Source: Candidatus Cloacimonadota bacterium
GTDB taxonomy: Bacteria > Cloacimonadota > Cloacimonadia > Cloacimonadales > WRIO01
NCBI GenBank assembly: GCA_023230175.1
Contig: JALNXV010000091.1
Span: forward strand, 1-10,781
Direction of reading: 5' to 3'
DNA: 10,781 bases
Positions 1 to 7,934 of this stretch are shown one piece after another. Under the pieces are notes generated by a model. It made no database searches. It saw only the letters and a program-made list of their open reading frames with translations, and was not told the origin of the DNA. Position 1 is the stretch's first letter. Each line of letters begins with the position of its first letter. Both the position numbers and the translations under genes were made by a program.

Positions 1-184
1 ATACTGCGCCCCAAAGTGTACGAGTTAATGCGGATCACAGAAACGGATTTGAAAGGCTTTAATTCTGTTGGCTAGGGTGTGAACAGTAACATCTTGCACT
101 CTGGCGAAGAACAAAGGATTGTCCAAAAACAAATAAGCCATTTTCAGAAACAAAATTGAAACATTGATATGCAATAATGCTTGC

Positions 185-499
185 ATGAACAGCAAAAGAC
201 GATTGGCAAAAGCACTCAAATACCTGGGATCAACATGGACATTGCGCATTGCGGGAGCATCATTGCTCATCAACATGGCAATAGGAATCGGAAAGATCGT
301 TCTTTCAATAATCTCAAGCTCATTCTTCATTGCAGTCAGTGCATTCTACACATTCGCACTTGTGCTTGCACGCATCTTCGCACTTCTTGGATCGGAAAGC
401 AACAAGGAAAGGTGCAGCTGCAGGATCTGCGCCTTGATCCTCATAGGTGCAAGCATCCTCTATATCATTTATTCCATCCGGCAAATTATACATGCATGA
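185..499 (+). CDS. Small integral membrane protein, possibly a truncated remnant
   Basis: From the ATG at 185 this encodes 104 residues with three likely membrane segments (about residues 20-44, 46-69 and 81-98) after a basic start (MNSKRRLAKALKYLG). The motif around WTLRIAGASLLINMAIG and the following FYTF segment resembles a family of uncharacterised bacterial membrane proteins that, as far as I recall, are about 200 residues with roughly six segments. This copy would be only the first half. The reading frame is open back to 137, with a TTG at 164, but neither start has a convincing ribosome site. After the TGA at 497-499 the frame carries only about 17 more codons before another stop. I see no function. 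It may be a real small protein or a decayed gene; the membrane character of the frame is what makes it better than chance. Confidence 0.45.
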   Translation: MNSKRRLAKALKYLGSTWTLRIAGASLLINMAIGIGKIVLSIISSSFFIAVSAFYTFALVLARIFALLGSESNKERCSCRICALILIGASILYIIYSIRQIIHA

Positions 500-628
500 T
501 GGCCTTCTCTTGTTGCAGGAGAATTTGAAGAATGTTTCAGTTATGTTAATTAAGAGAAATGATGGAAAAGTTTCCCGAAAGCTTTCTAAGCTAGTTGGAA
601 TCAAACATTTTTCTATTCTGATAGTTAA

Positions 629-658
629 TTGCATATGCAGCAGGTTTTGCTATATAAT
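629..658 (+). promoter_or_regulatory. Putative promoter of the LacI-type regulator gene
   Basis: A consensus -10 box TATAAT lies at 653-658. An imperfect -35 candidate TTGCAT lies at 629-634, 18 bases upstream. The expected transcription start is near 665, only about 11 bases before the ATG at 676, so the mRNA would begin almost at the ribosome site (GGGA, 667-670). I see no copy of the downstream palindromic operator here, so autoregulation is not apparent. Confidence 0.4.
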
Positions 659-675
659 TCAAATCAGGGAAAGAA

Positions 676-1716
676 ATGAGTACTATTGGTGATGTTGCAA
701 AAATTGCAGGCGTCTCGGCAATGACTGTTTCCCGCGTCATCAATGACAGCGGTTATGTCAAGCAGGATACCAGAGAAAAAATTCAGAAAGCAATCATGCA
801 ACTTGATTACCGCCCAAATATGGTTGCGAAAAGCCTTGTAACCAGGAGAACAAACATCCTTGCCTACATAGTTTCAGACATTTCAGACCCTTTCTACAAC
901 AAAGTCAGCAAAGGCATTGCTGAAACCTGCTTGAAGCACAACTTTTCTTTCATCATCTGCGATGCAACAAATCAGCAGATCCTGAACAGCCAGATCAGAA
1001 TGATCGGCGACAGGCAGATTGATGGCGTAATCTTCCATGATCTTGATATAAAGCAGGAAGAAGTCGACAACCTCCTTTCTCTTGGCATGAAAATCGTCAT
1101 GCTAGAAAATGAAACCGATCTGGAAAGAGTCTTCTCAATCCGAGGAAATGATAGGAAAGGAGCCAAGCTTGCAACAAGCCATCTCATTTCAAAAGGACAT
1201 AAGAGAATTGCATGCTTGAAAGGACCTACGTACAAAAACAACAGCATGAAGAACCTATCTTTTCAGGACTCATTCAAGCGTAGAACCTGGATTGATCGAA
1301 CAATGGGCTACGAAGATGCACTTGATGAATCTGGAATTGCTTACAAAATGTTCTTTGATGGATGCGTTGAATCTTCAATGGGATTCAGCCTTGCCCAGGA
1401 TTTCGTACGTCATTGGCAGACAATACCGATTGAAGAAAGACCTACTGCTGTTTATTGCGAATCTGATATTCTGGCTTTGGGAGTTCTCAGCAAAGCATTG
1501 CAGTTCGGAATTGAAATTCCTGAAGAACTTGCAATTGCCGGTCACGATGGACTGGATATGACTTCGATGATCTATCCCCAGATAACCACAATCAAGCAGC
1601 AGAGATACATCATGGGACAGCTTTCAGCGGAAATGCTCATTGATTTCATTGAACATGGGCAGAAAGAAGGCAGCAAGGTTCTTGATGTAGAATTCGCACA
1701 GGGACAGACTACTTGA
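676..1716 (+). CDS. LacI/GalR-family transcriptional regulator
   Basis: A 346-residue repressor with the standard LacI layout. The N-terminal helix-turn-helix covers about residues 2-24 (TIGDVAKIAGVSAMTVSRVI), with recognition helix SAMTVSRVIN at 14-23. The hinge helix RPNMVAKSL contains the conserved Leu54 that wedges into a central CpG of the operator. A periplasmic-binding-protein-like effector domain runs from about residue 60 to the end (ILAYIVSDISDPFYNKV; CESDILALGV at 261-270; AIAGHDGLDM at 286-295). The segment around residues 184-205 is longer than in many relatives. The ATG at 676 follows AGGGAAAG. The gene is convergent to the sugar-transport operon, and matching palindromic operators lie upstream of the two minus-strand units, so it most likely represses them until a sugar-derived inducer binds. 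The inducer is unknown. Confidence 0.95.
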   Translation: MSTIGDVAKIAGVSAMTVSRVINDSGYVKQDTREKIQKAIMQLDYRPNMVAKSLVTRRTNILAYIVSDISDPFYNKVSKGIAETCLKHNFSFIICDATNQQILNSQIRMIGDRQIDGVIFHDLDIKQEEVDNLLSLGMKIVMLENETDLERVFSIRGNDRKGAKLATSHLISKGHKRIACLKGPTYKNNSMKNLSFQDSFKRRTWIDRTMGYEDALDESGIAYKMFFDGCVESSMGFSLAQDFVRHWQTIPIEERPTAVYCESDILALGVLSKALQFGIEIPEELAIAGHDGLDMTSMIYPQITTIKQQRYIMGQLSAEMLIDFIEHGQKEGSKVLDVEFAQGQTT

Positions 1717-1733
1717 TTCTCTGAATTACAAAA

Positions 1734-1755
1734 CGGGTCTGCCTAAACAGACCCG
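1734..1755 (-). terminator. Hairpin terminator at the end of the minus-strand operon
   Basis: A perfect 8-bp stem, CGGGTCTG and CAGACCCG, encloses a 6-base loop. Read on the minus strand it starts about 30 bases after the M24 gene stop and is followed by TTTTGTAATT, a modest U-tract. On the plus strand the hairpin also follows the LacI-type gene, but only AATAAAACCC comes next, so termination of that transcript here would be weaker. The core GGTCTG/CAGACC is shared with the hairpin at 7892-7916. Confidence 0.75.
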
Positions 1756-1785
1756 AATAAAACCCTATCTAGTTTTTTACAGCTT

Positions 1786-2958
1786 CTAGAACTCCAGTTC
1801 GTAAAGCTTTCCGATCTCAGGCGACATCACCTGGCATCCATCCTTCGTAACTGCAATTCCCTTTTCCCAGCGGCATCCGAATGTATCGCCGGAGATGAAA
1901 GTATCCACGTTGAACGTCATGTTTGGCTGCAGAGGGTAATTCGATGAAGTCTCGCACCATGGAGACTCTACCTCGATCATTCCTGTCCCATGAAGCGGCC
2001 CATAGACATAATTGTCCTTGTATCCGTTGTCGCAGAAGTACTTGTAGAAGTTCTTTGCAATGTCGCATGCCATCACTCCGGCCTTCACCTGCTTCTCTGA
2101 CCAGAAATGAGCATCCCTGCAGAACAGAACCACATCCCTTCTCTTGCCTTCCAGCTTTCCAAGAATGATCGGATACCCGAGAGCTGCGCTATAGCCATCG
2201 ATCTTCGCTGAAAGATTCAACTGAACAATATCGCCCTTCTGGAACTGCCTATAACTTGATCTAGAAATAGCATGGCGAGTCGAAGCTTCGCTGAAAACGT
2301 ACATCGGGAGACCTTCGTATTCCGCACCGTTCTCATAGACCACACGCTGGGCAACGCCGACCATCTGGAGCTCAGTCATGCCAGGCTTGATCTCTTTGAT
2401 GACCTGCTGGGTTGCAAGCTCTGCAATCCTGTAGCCTTCCCTGAGACAGGCAAGCTCGTTCTCGCTCTTGATCTGCCGCATCTCTACCATTATCGGATTT
2501 GCCTTCACGATCTCGGCTTCAGGGAAAGCTGCCTTGATGCCTTCATACTCTGTTAGTGTCGTGTCCAGAGTGCTTGCAATTCCGATTCTGATCTTCTTTC
2601 CATGAACGCCGATTGCTTTGAACACATCGTTGAATGAACTTGCATTCAGCTCCGGATAAGCAGGATCTGCGCCTTCGCGGTAATCCTTCAGCACGAATAC
2701 CTTTTCGATTTTGCTCCTGTCAGCACCGTACTTAGCGCTTTCCGGACCGACCATCAGAGCAGCATCGCCGACTGCTGAAATCGCAACTCCGGCACGCTCG
2801 AAAAGCGGCCAGTAATCAGAGAAGTATCTGACATTAGCATAATCAGCCTCTCCCGAATTGACAATCAAAGCATCAAGCTTTTCCCTTCTGAGTATCGCTG
2901 CTGCCTTCTGAACTCTTTCCTTGAATTCAGAATCTGGAATCCTAATCTCTCCAAACAT
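1786..2958 (-). CDS. M24-family (creatinase/Xaa-Pro aminopeptidase-like) hydrolase lacking canonical metal ligands
   Basis: 390 residues with the two-domain layout of the M24B group: a creatinase-type N-terminal domain (about 1-155), then a pita-bread catalytic domain starting near MRQIKSENELACLREG. In metal-dependent relatives five residues (Asp, Asp, His, Glu, Glu) bind two metals. Here the first Asp is Asn248 (GDIVQLNLSA), the second is Ala259 (GYSAALGYP), the His position appears to be Met327 (HGTGM) and the first Glu appears to be Asp352; only Glu365 (RWEKGIAV) is kept. His229 (STRHAIS), in the place of the substrate-site histidine, remains. Creatinase, a metal-free member, similarly lacks the two Asp ligands, so a non-peptidase C-N hydrolase is a fair guess, substrate unknown. 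The start is the ATG at 2958 with AGGAGG six bases upstream; an upstream in-frame TTG at 2979 would place the ribosome site inside the gene. It is the last gene of the operon, 25 bases after the mutarotase gene. Confidence 0.85.
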   Translation of the reverse strand: MFGEIRIPDSEFKERVQKAAAILRREKLDALIVNSGEADYANVRYFSDYWPLFERAGVAISAVGDAALMVGPESAKYGADRSKIEKVFVLKDYREGADPAYPELNASSFNDVFKAIGVHGKKIRIGIASTLDTTLTEYEGIKAAFPEAEIVKANPIMVEMRQIKSENELACLREGYRIAELATQQVIKEIKPGMTELQMVGVAQRVVYENGAEYEGLPMYVFSEASTRHAISRSSYRQFQKGDIVQLNLSAKIDGYSAALGYPIILGKLEGKRRDVVLFCRDAHFWSEKQVKAGVMACDIAKNFYKYFCDNGYKDNYVYGPLHGTGMIEVESPWCETSSNYPLQPNMTFNVDTFISGDTFGCRWEKGIAVTKDGCQVMSPEIGKLYELEF

Positions 2959-2983
2959 ATTGCTCCTCCTATAGAACAATTAC

Positions 2984-3304
2984 TTAATCGAAATGGAATA
3001 TTTCATCCATATCTTCATAAAATGAACCCTTATCAAAACCTTCAAAACAAGGCTTAGTATGCTTCCACCATTCAATAGTGACCGGATCATTGCCCATTTT
3101 CACCATATCAAGGTCATAATCAGTTCCTGTATATTCAAAATATGCAAATACCTGATTTCCCTTGATATAGATTGAGTAATTCCTCAAATTGCATTCATTA
3201 ATGGTCTTCAGCACACCTGGCCAGACTGCCGAATGCAGTTTAGTATACTCTGCAATTTTATCTTCCTTCAAAGTGCCTACCTGTCCGAATCTTCTTATCT
3301 TCAT
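2984..3304 (-). CDS. L-rhamnose mutarotase family protein (RhaM-like)
   Basis: A 106-residue single-domain protein of the L-rhamnose mutarotase (DUF718) family, close to the usual length of about 104. Family features are visible: EYTKLHSAVWPGVL, which carries the Tyr20 and His24 equivalents of the E. coli RhaM active-site Tyr18/His22; NYSIYIKGNQVFAYFEY at about 42-58; and the paired Trp79-Trp80 in IEWWKHTKP. The known reaction is interconversion of alpha and beta anomers of L-rhamnose in the cytoplasm, and related proteins may act on other 6-deoxy sugars. The ATG at 3304 lies two bases after the permease stop, so the two genes are translationally close. The pairing with an importer and a glycoside hydrolase suggests the hydrolase releases a reducing sugar that must be re-equilibrated. 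No rhamnose isomerase or kinase is in view, so rhamnose itself is not proven and I give no gene symbol. Confidence 0.88.
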   Translation of the reverse strand: MKIRRFGQVGTLKEDKIAEYTKLHSAVWPGVLKTINECNLRNYSIYIKGNQVFAYFEYTGTDYDLDMVKMGNDPVTIEWWKHTKPCFEGFDKGSFYEDMDEIFHFD

Positions 3305-3306
3305 TT

Positions 3307-4275
3307 CTAATCCCGCTTTGTATTCGAATCGATGACTACAACTATGATAAGAATGATTCCCTTCACTACCCACTGCCAATAGGTGTTGATAGAAAGAAGA
3401 ACCATGATATTTGAAATCACCTGAAGGAACAGAGCTCCAATGATTACTCCAACAATCTTTCCTCTTCCTCCAGCGAGAGAAGTTCCGCCAAGAACAACAA
3501 TCGTCATGACATCGAACAGCAAGTTTTCTCCGATCATGACGTTTCCGCTTAGAGTCTTTGCAGTCAGTCCAAGAGCACCAAGAGAAGAAAGCCAAGCACA
3601 GATAACGAATGCAAGGACTCCGACGAACTTGACATTAACACCAGAAAGCTTTGCCGCTTCCATGTTTCCGCCTATTGCATAGAAGGAGCGTCCCAACGGA
3701 GTATGTTGAGTAAGGAAATACAAGATGACACCTACAATAATCATCAGGATCACTGGGAATGGGATGAATCCAACATATCCAGCACCGAAGAAATTGAAGC
3801 TGTCAGGAAGTCCTGAGATCGGTAATCCCTTTGAATAAATGAAATAAATTCCCTTCATGATATTCATTACTACAAGCGTAGAAATGAAAGAAGGAACTTT
3901 ACCATAAACAGTCAGCACTCCATTGATTGCTCCCATAAGCGTTGAAATTGCAAAAACAATTACAATTGCAAGCCACATCGGCATTCCATTGTTCACTACA
4001 AAACCTGAGAAGAAGATCGATGTCATTCCTATAGTCGAAGTAATGGACATATCCATGTTTCCTGTTAGAATGACGAAGAACTCGCCCATAGCTATGATTG
4101 AAATGAATGAAGCCTGACGCAGAACGTTCATTATATTATTGGTCGTCCTGAATTTAGGTGAACAGATACAGCAAATAATCACCAAGAAGATAAAGAGGAA
4201 TAAGATCATCCACTCACTGAAGAATGACTTGAAACCACCTCTGAAACGTTTGTTTTTTTCATCAAATCCACTCAT
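3307..4275 (-). CDS. Sugar ABC transporter permease (RbsC-type, CUT2)
   Basis: 322 residues, the usual length for RbsC-type permeases, and strongly hydrophobic throughout with about eight to ten membrane segments after a short polar cytoplasmic N-terminus. Family landmarks are the [14 protein letters not shown] stretch at about 70-83 (LTGGIDLSVGS-like), [17 protein letters not shown] at 199-215, which is the cytoplasmic loop that contacts the ATPase, and [14 protein letters not shown] at 261-274. It should form a homodimeric channel in the inner membrane with the ATPase encoded just upstream. The ATG at 4275 has AGGAG at 4285-4289, nine bases before it, and lies one base after the ATPase stop codon, so the two are probably translationally coupled. 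Substrate cannot be read from sequence, but CUT2 systems carry mono- or small oligosaccharides and cyclitols. Confidence 0.93.
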   Translation of the reverse strand: MSGFDEKNKRFRGGFKSFFSEWMILFLFIFLVIICCICSPKFRTTNNIMNVLRQASFISIIAMGEFFVILTGNMDMSITSTIGMTSIFFSGFVVNNGMPMWLAIVIVFAISTLMGAINGVLTVYGKVPSFISTLVVMNIMKGIYFIYSKGLPISGLPDSFNFFGAGYVGFIPFPVILMIIVGVILYFLTQHTPLGRSFYAIGGNMEAAKLSGVNVKFVGVLAFVICAWLSSLGALGLTAKTLSGNVMIGENLLFDVMTIVVLGGTSLAGGRGKIVGVIIGALFLQVISNIMVLLSINTYWQWVVKGIILIIVVVIDSNTKRD

Positions 4276-4276
4276 T

Positions 4277-5776
4277 TTATTTTTCTCCTAATAGATTCGT
4301 AATAATTGTTTCCTGATTGATGTCCTTGCCCAGCACCATTCCCATCATCTTCCCTTCGAACATGATGTACACGCGGTTGCAAAGCCCGATCAATTCATCC
4401 AATTCAGGCGAAACAAGGACAACAGCCTTGGCTTGCTCAGCAAGGTTATGAATAAGGGTATAGATTTCAAACTTGGCTCCAATATCTATGCCTCTTGTAG
4501 GTTCATCAAGAAGAAATACGTCGCAGTTTCTGAGCATCCATTTGGCAACAACAATTTTCTGCTGGTTGCCTCCAGAAAGCTTCTTCACCGAATCCCAGAG
4601 AGATGTGTACTTCAGATTGAGCTTTTCATTCTCTTCAAAAGCGGCTTTGGCTGCTTTCTCATGATCAATGAAGATTGTATTCTTAGTGAAATTGTCAATT
4701 GAAGGAAGCGTAGTATTGTCCTTGATATCGAACTGCATGTTCAATCCAAGCATCCTTCGCTCATCCGGTACGATTCCAAAACCAAGCCTCACTGCCTCAC
4801 GTGGATTCCTGATATGAACTTCTTTCCCCTTGTAGATGATCTGGCCGGAATCTATCTTATGGTTGCCCATGATAGCATGAAGGAGTTCCGTCTTGCCTGC
4901 TCCAAGCAATCCGGCGATTCCAACCACTTCTCCAGCCTTGACATCGAATGAAATGTCATTGAAGGCCTTTGGCGCAGTCAGATGCTTTACTTCAAGAATA
5001 GTTTCACCAAGTTTCGTTTCCTTTGGGGGATAAACATTCTTTAGTTCTCTTCCGATGATCATCTTGATCAGTTCGTTCTTGTCAATATCCTTTACAAGAC
5101 CGCTGCTTATGTATTTTCCATCGCAGAGAACTGTATATGAATCACAGCATTGGAAAATCTCATCCAAACGATGGGAAATATAGATGATTCCCATTCCTTT
5201 TCCCTTTAGGAGTTTGATGATACGGAATATGTTCTTGATATCACGCTCCTGTAGAACAGCAGTAAGCTCATCAAGTATCAAGACTTTTGGATTATCCAGG
5301 ATTGCTTTTGCAAGCTGAACAATCTGCTTTTCAGCAGTTCTCAGTCTCTTAACTGGAATGCTCAGATCGATATCGCACTCAAGGAACTCCATGATCTCCT
5401 TGCCACGTTTCTCAAGCGCTTTCCAATCTACAAACAATCCTTTTGTTTCGTATCTGCCGATGAAAATATTCTCAAGACCTGAAAGATCATTCATAAGCTG
5501 GAATTCCTGATGAACAATAGCAATTCCAAGCTTCTGAGATTCCCTGACAGAATAACTTGGGATATTTATCTTTTTGCCTAGGACAAACAATTCTCCTTCG
5601 GTCATATGATTGTCGCCGATTATGCACTTTGAAAGCGTAGATTTTCCAGCACCATTCTCACCTACCAGACCATGACATTCACCTGAAATCAAAGTGAAAT
5701 CAACATGATCGAGAGCTCTGACGCCCGGGAAATCCATTGTGCATTTCTTCAATTCTATTAATTTTTCTGCACTCAT
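4277..5776 (-). CDS. Sugar ABC transporter ATP-binding protein with two nucleotide-binding domains (RbsA/MglA-type)
   Basis: 499 residues, two tandem ABC domains as in RbsA and MglA. In domain 1, Walker A is GENGAGKST at 39-47, Walker B is VLILDELTA with Glu170, and the switch histidine is in ISHRLDE (His202). The signature is degenerate (LRTAEKQ rather than LSGGQ), and the usual DEPTA is DELTA. In domain 2, Walker A is GLLGAGKTE at 289-297, the signature is a full LSGGNQQ at 400-406 and Walker B is [10 protein letters not shown]. An unorthodox first signature is common in this family. It energises import through the RbsC-type permease. I chose the ATG at 5776 because AGGAG (5783-5787) is six bases away; the ATG at 5782 abuts the AGGAG with no spacer, although it would add only two residues. 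It begins 18 bases after the glycoside hydrolase stop. Confidence 0.93.
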   Translation of the reverse strand: MSAEKLIELKKCTMDFPGVRALDHVDFTLISGECHGLVGENGAGKSTLSKCIIGDNHMTEGELFVLGKKINIPSYSVRESQKLGIAIVHQEFQLMNDLSGLENIFIGRYETKGLFVDWKALEKRGKEIMEFLECDIDLSIPVKRLRTAEKQIVQLAKAILDNPKVLILDELTAVLQERDIKNIFRIIKLLKGKGMGIIYISHRLDEIFQCCDSYTVLCDGKYISSGLVKDIDKNELIKMIIGRELKNVYPPKETKLGETILEVKHLTAPKAFNDISFDVKAGEVVGIAGLLGAGKTELLHAIMGNHKIDSGQIIYKGKEVHIRNPREAVRLGFGIVPDERRMLGLNMQFDIKDNTTLPSIDNFTKNTIFIDHEKAAKAAFEENEKLNLKYTSLWDSVKKLSGGNQQKIVVAKWMLRNCDVFLLDEPTRGIDIGAKFEIYTLIHNLAEQAKAVVLVSPELDELIGLCNRVYIMFEGKMMGMVLGKDINQETIITNLLGEK

Positions 5777-5794
5777 CTCCATCTCCTGTTTTTG

Positions 5795-7864
5795 TTACAA
5801 CCAAAGCCATCCTAATGCTTCAACACCGGAACAGATAACATCTTTATCGGGTTTATCCGGATGCCTCAAATTGTAAATCTCCCTTTTAATCTCATGGTAA
5901 GGGAACATGCAGCTTCTAACTCCAGTTTCCCCCACAGGATTCACATCAAAAAACATCTCCTTTGCAATATCAAAATCTTTTTCATTGTAATAAAGAATTT
6001 CCTTTAGGATCATGGCCTTCTTGACAGGATCGTTTTCATCCTCATACCTCAAGGAAGCCAGCACCATGTCATAGATCACATCATTGCGTCTTTCTGCATT
6101 TGCAATCTTATCAAAATGAGGAAGCCAGCAACGCATGCTTTCATCGTCATAGCAGCGCTTACGGATTTTTTCGATCAATTCCATCATGTGCGGATGATTG
6201 GCCTTTGCAGCCTCTATCGCAGGAATATCCGAATCCTTGATCTTGTTTTTCTGAAATGGGAAAGGAACCTGATAGAAAGGCATCTGGCTTTCATGAATCG
6301 TAAGGATGTTCTTGATTACATAAAGAACATCATCTCCGAGATCACCGAAGTTCAGGTCACAAGCACGCTTGAAAAAGACCTCAGGATCCATTTTCGAACC
6401 CCATCCGTAATTACCATGAGCAAATTCATGCATGAAAAGACCGAACCATTCAAACATGAATCCATTGATTCCATGAACATGCATGTCAACGCTTCCCATG
6501 TGCTGTCTTATGTCTGTTTCAATTACCTGCTCATTAGGTTCATCTTCATAGCGGATCATATTCGACTTGAAAGTCCTGAAAAGCCTTCCCATCGTGGAAG
6601 TAATCGAATTTGATTCTGTATCTCTTCCCCAGATATGATCCTTTCCAAACGCTTTAACCCATTTAGCAAATTCATTTTCTGGAACATAAAGGCCAGGCGC
6701 CCAGAAGAGATTCACTCCCTCGGGCATTGTCTTGACGCATTCTTCCAGGAATGCCGGATCCTTTTCCAATGGAGGCTGCCTGAAAGCTCTGATTCCAAGC
6801 ACGAGGTTCGGATTGATCTTCTTTACAGCAGTCCATATCAGATTCAATAGCCAGATGTTTGCAGCATGCTTTGCTTCAACTGGAGTCTTTCCTTGATGCC
6901 ATCTTTTCTTGCATTCATCACATTCGCAGAACCAGAACCCCTCTTCGCTCTCCTCCAGTGTATAACCATCGAAACCGAGTTCGGCAATTTTCTCCATCGA
7001 TTTGATGATATAAGCAACATTCTCCTTGTTGCTAAGGCAAAGAGAATCAAAATCATTAAGGAACTTCCCTGACTTAGGAGGCTTCATCCTTGCTTCTGGA
7101 TGCTTTATTGAATAGGCACCATTATAGGAATTCAATCCAACATAAGCAAAGAAATGGAAATTCTGTTCATGCCCTATGGCAATGAGCTTGTCAAGATAAG
7201 GCTTTTCAATATTCGGATGGGTATAATGAACGGTAAGCCATCGTCTGTTCTCTGCATTCCAGATCTGAATCGGCACATTCCTGAATACTGTTTCCGGGTA
7301 TTCTTCAAGCTCAAACGGCCAATACCCATACATGACCATATTGAACTGGTTGATTTTATTGTCAAGGCTAATGTTCATGAACTGGACCCACTCTTCCAGT
7401 CCCCATAGCTGACTATCGAATCCAAACCGGCCATAGCCTGCATACCATGAAAAAGTCGGAGCAACCGCTCTGACCTCTAAAGCCGGCCAATCTGTAATGC
7501 AGCAAAGCGGCAGATGATAAGCATCACAGTTTTTCTGAAGAAGCATCTTCAATGAAGTTAGACCATTTATCAGACCTGATTTCTCATCGTAAGTGATTGT
7601 AGAAGAATCATTATCGATCTTCAATGAATAACCCTGTTTTCGGAAAAGATCAGGTTGATTCGATTCATCCAGATCAAGGCCTTTTCTTACTTCAACCTTA
7701 TATGCATCTGAGGCATCTGTAAGAATTTCTGGATAATTCCAGAATCTGAGTTCTGCAAGATGCCTGATCTCACTGCTGTCGGAATCAATCCGTATTTTTG
7801 AGAATTCTCTTGAAGAGCCATTCATGTCGATGCATTTCTTGGGCTCCGGCAACAAATTAATCAT
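5795..7864 (-). CDS. Cytoplasmic glycoside hydrolase with GH20b-like N-terminal domain, specificity unknown
   Basis: 689 residues without a signal peptide. The N-terminal about 125 residues (starting INLLPEPKKC, with YSLKIDNDSSTITYDEKSGL at 79-98 and GLTSLKMLLQ at 101-110) resemble the alpha/beta domain that precedes the catalytic barrel in GH20, GH67 and related families. A probable (beta/alpha)8 domain follows from ITDWPALEVRA (123-133), with NKINQFNMVMYGYWPFE at 169-185, a candidate acidic catalytic patch in YTLEESEEG (301-309; Glu304/305/307/308) and a cysteine cluster CECDEC at 313-318. The segment MFEWFGLFMHEFAHGNYGW (470-488) fits the end of the barrel. A helical C-terminal tail follows. 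I cannot assign a CAZy family or substrate. Cytoplasmic location plus the importer suggest it cleaves an imported glycoside. AGGTAG precedes the ATG at 7864. The gene lies 70 bases after the binding-protein gene, across a strong hairpin. Confidence 0.75.
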   Translation of the reverse strand: MINLLPEPKKCIDMNGSSREFSKIRIDSDSSEIRHLAELRFWNYPEILTDASDAYKVEVRKGLDLDESNQPDLFRKQGYSLKIDNDSSTITYDEKSGLINGLTSLKMLLQKNCDAYHLPLCCITDWPALEVRAVAPTFSWYAGYGRFGFDSQLWGLEEWVQFMNISLDNKINQFNMVMYGYWPFELEEYPETVFRNVPIQIWNAENRRWLTVHYTHPNIEKPYLDKLIAIGHEQNFHFFAYVGLNSYNGAYSIKHPEARMKPPKSGKFLNDFDSLCLSNKENVAYIIKSMEKIAELGFDGYTLEESEEGFWFCECDECKKRWHQGKTPVEAKHAANIWLLNLIWTAVKKINPNLVLGIRAFRQPPLEKDPAFLEECVKTMPEGVNLFWAPGLYVPENEFAKWVKAFGKDHIWGRDTESNSITSTMGRLFRTFKSNMIRYEDEPNEQVIETDIRQHMGSVDMHVHGINGFMFEWFGLFMHEFAHGNYGWGSKMDPEVFFKRACDLNFGDLGDDVLYVIKNILTIHESQMPFYQVPFPFQKNKIKDSDIPAIEAAKANHPHMMELIEKIRKRCYDDESMRCWLPHFDKIANAERRNDVIYDMVLASLRYEDENDPVKKAMILKEILYYNEKDFDIAKEMFFDVNPVGETGVRSCMFPYHEIKREIYNLRHPDKPDKDVICSGVEALGWLWL

Positions 7865-7891
7865 ATACTACCTAATAATCCACTCAAAAGC

Positions 7892-7916
7892 TGCCAGGTC
7901 TGAAACAGACCTGGCA
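7892..7916 (-). terminator. Intercistronic hairpin after the binding-protein gene (leaky terminator or RNA-stabilising stem)
   Basis: A perfect 11-bp stem, TGCCAGGTCTG and CAGACCTGGCA, closes on a 3-base loop. On the minus strand it is followed by GCTTTTGAG, a short U-run. It lies 18 bases after the binding-protein stop and about 27 bases before the hydrolase start codon. Because the downstream genes include the importer's own ATPase and permease, read-through must occur. Such stems typically protect the 3' end of binding-protein mRNA, or terminate partially, so that the binding protein is made in excess. Confidence 0.75.
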
Positions 7917-7934
7917 AAATTCATTTCAAATACT

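Noticed and set aside
1..75. A short open frame ending in TAG at 73-75 (tail ...KVYELMRITETDLKGFNSVG) that vaguely resembles the end of a STAS-type protein.
   Set aside because: Only 24 codons are visible and another forward frame is open for a similar length, so coding cannot be distinguished from chance.
536..560. TATGTTAATTAAGAGA upstream of the regulator gene as a possible third operator.
   Set aside because: It lacks the central CpG and its half-site spacing is two bases shorter than in the two good operators.
25..634. Minus-strand open frames overlapping the 185-499 membrane-protein gene.
   Set aside because: They have no ribosome sites and no family-like composition; they read as complements of the plus-strand frame.
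6416..6430. HEFAH in the glycoside hydrolase (residues 479-483) matches the HExxH zinc-protease motif.
   Set aside because: It sits in a segment that fits the end of a glycosidase barrel, with no other zincin features. The match is most simply coincidental.
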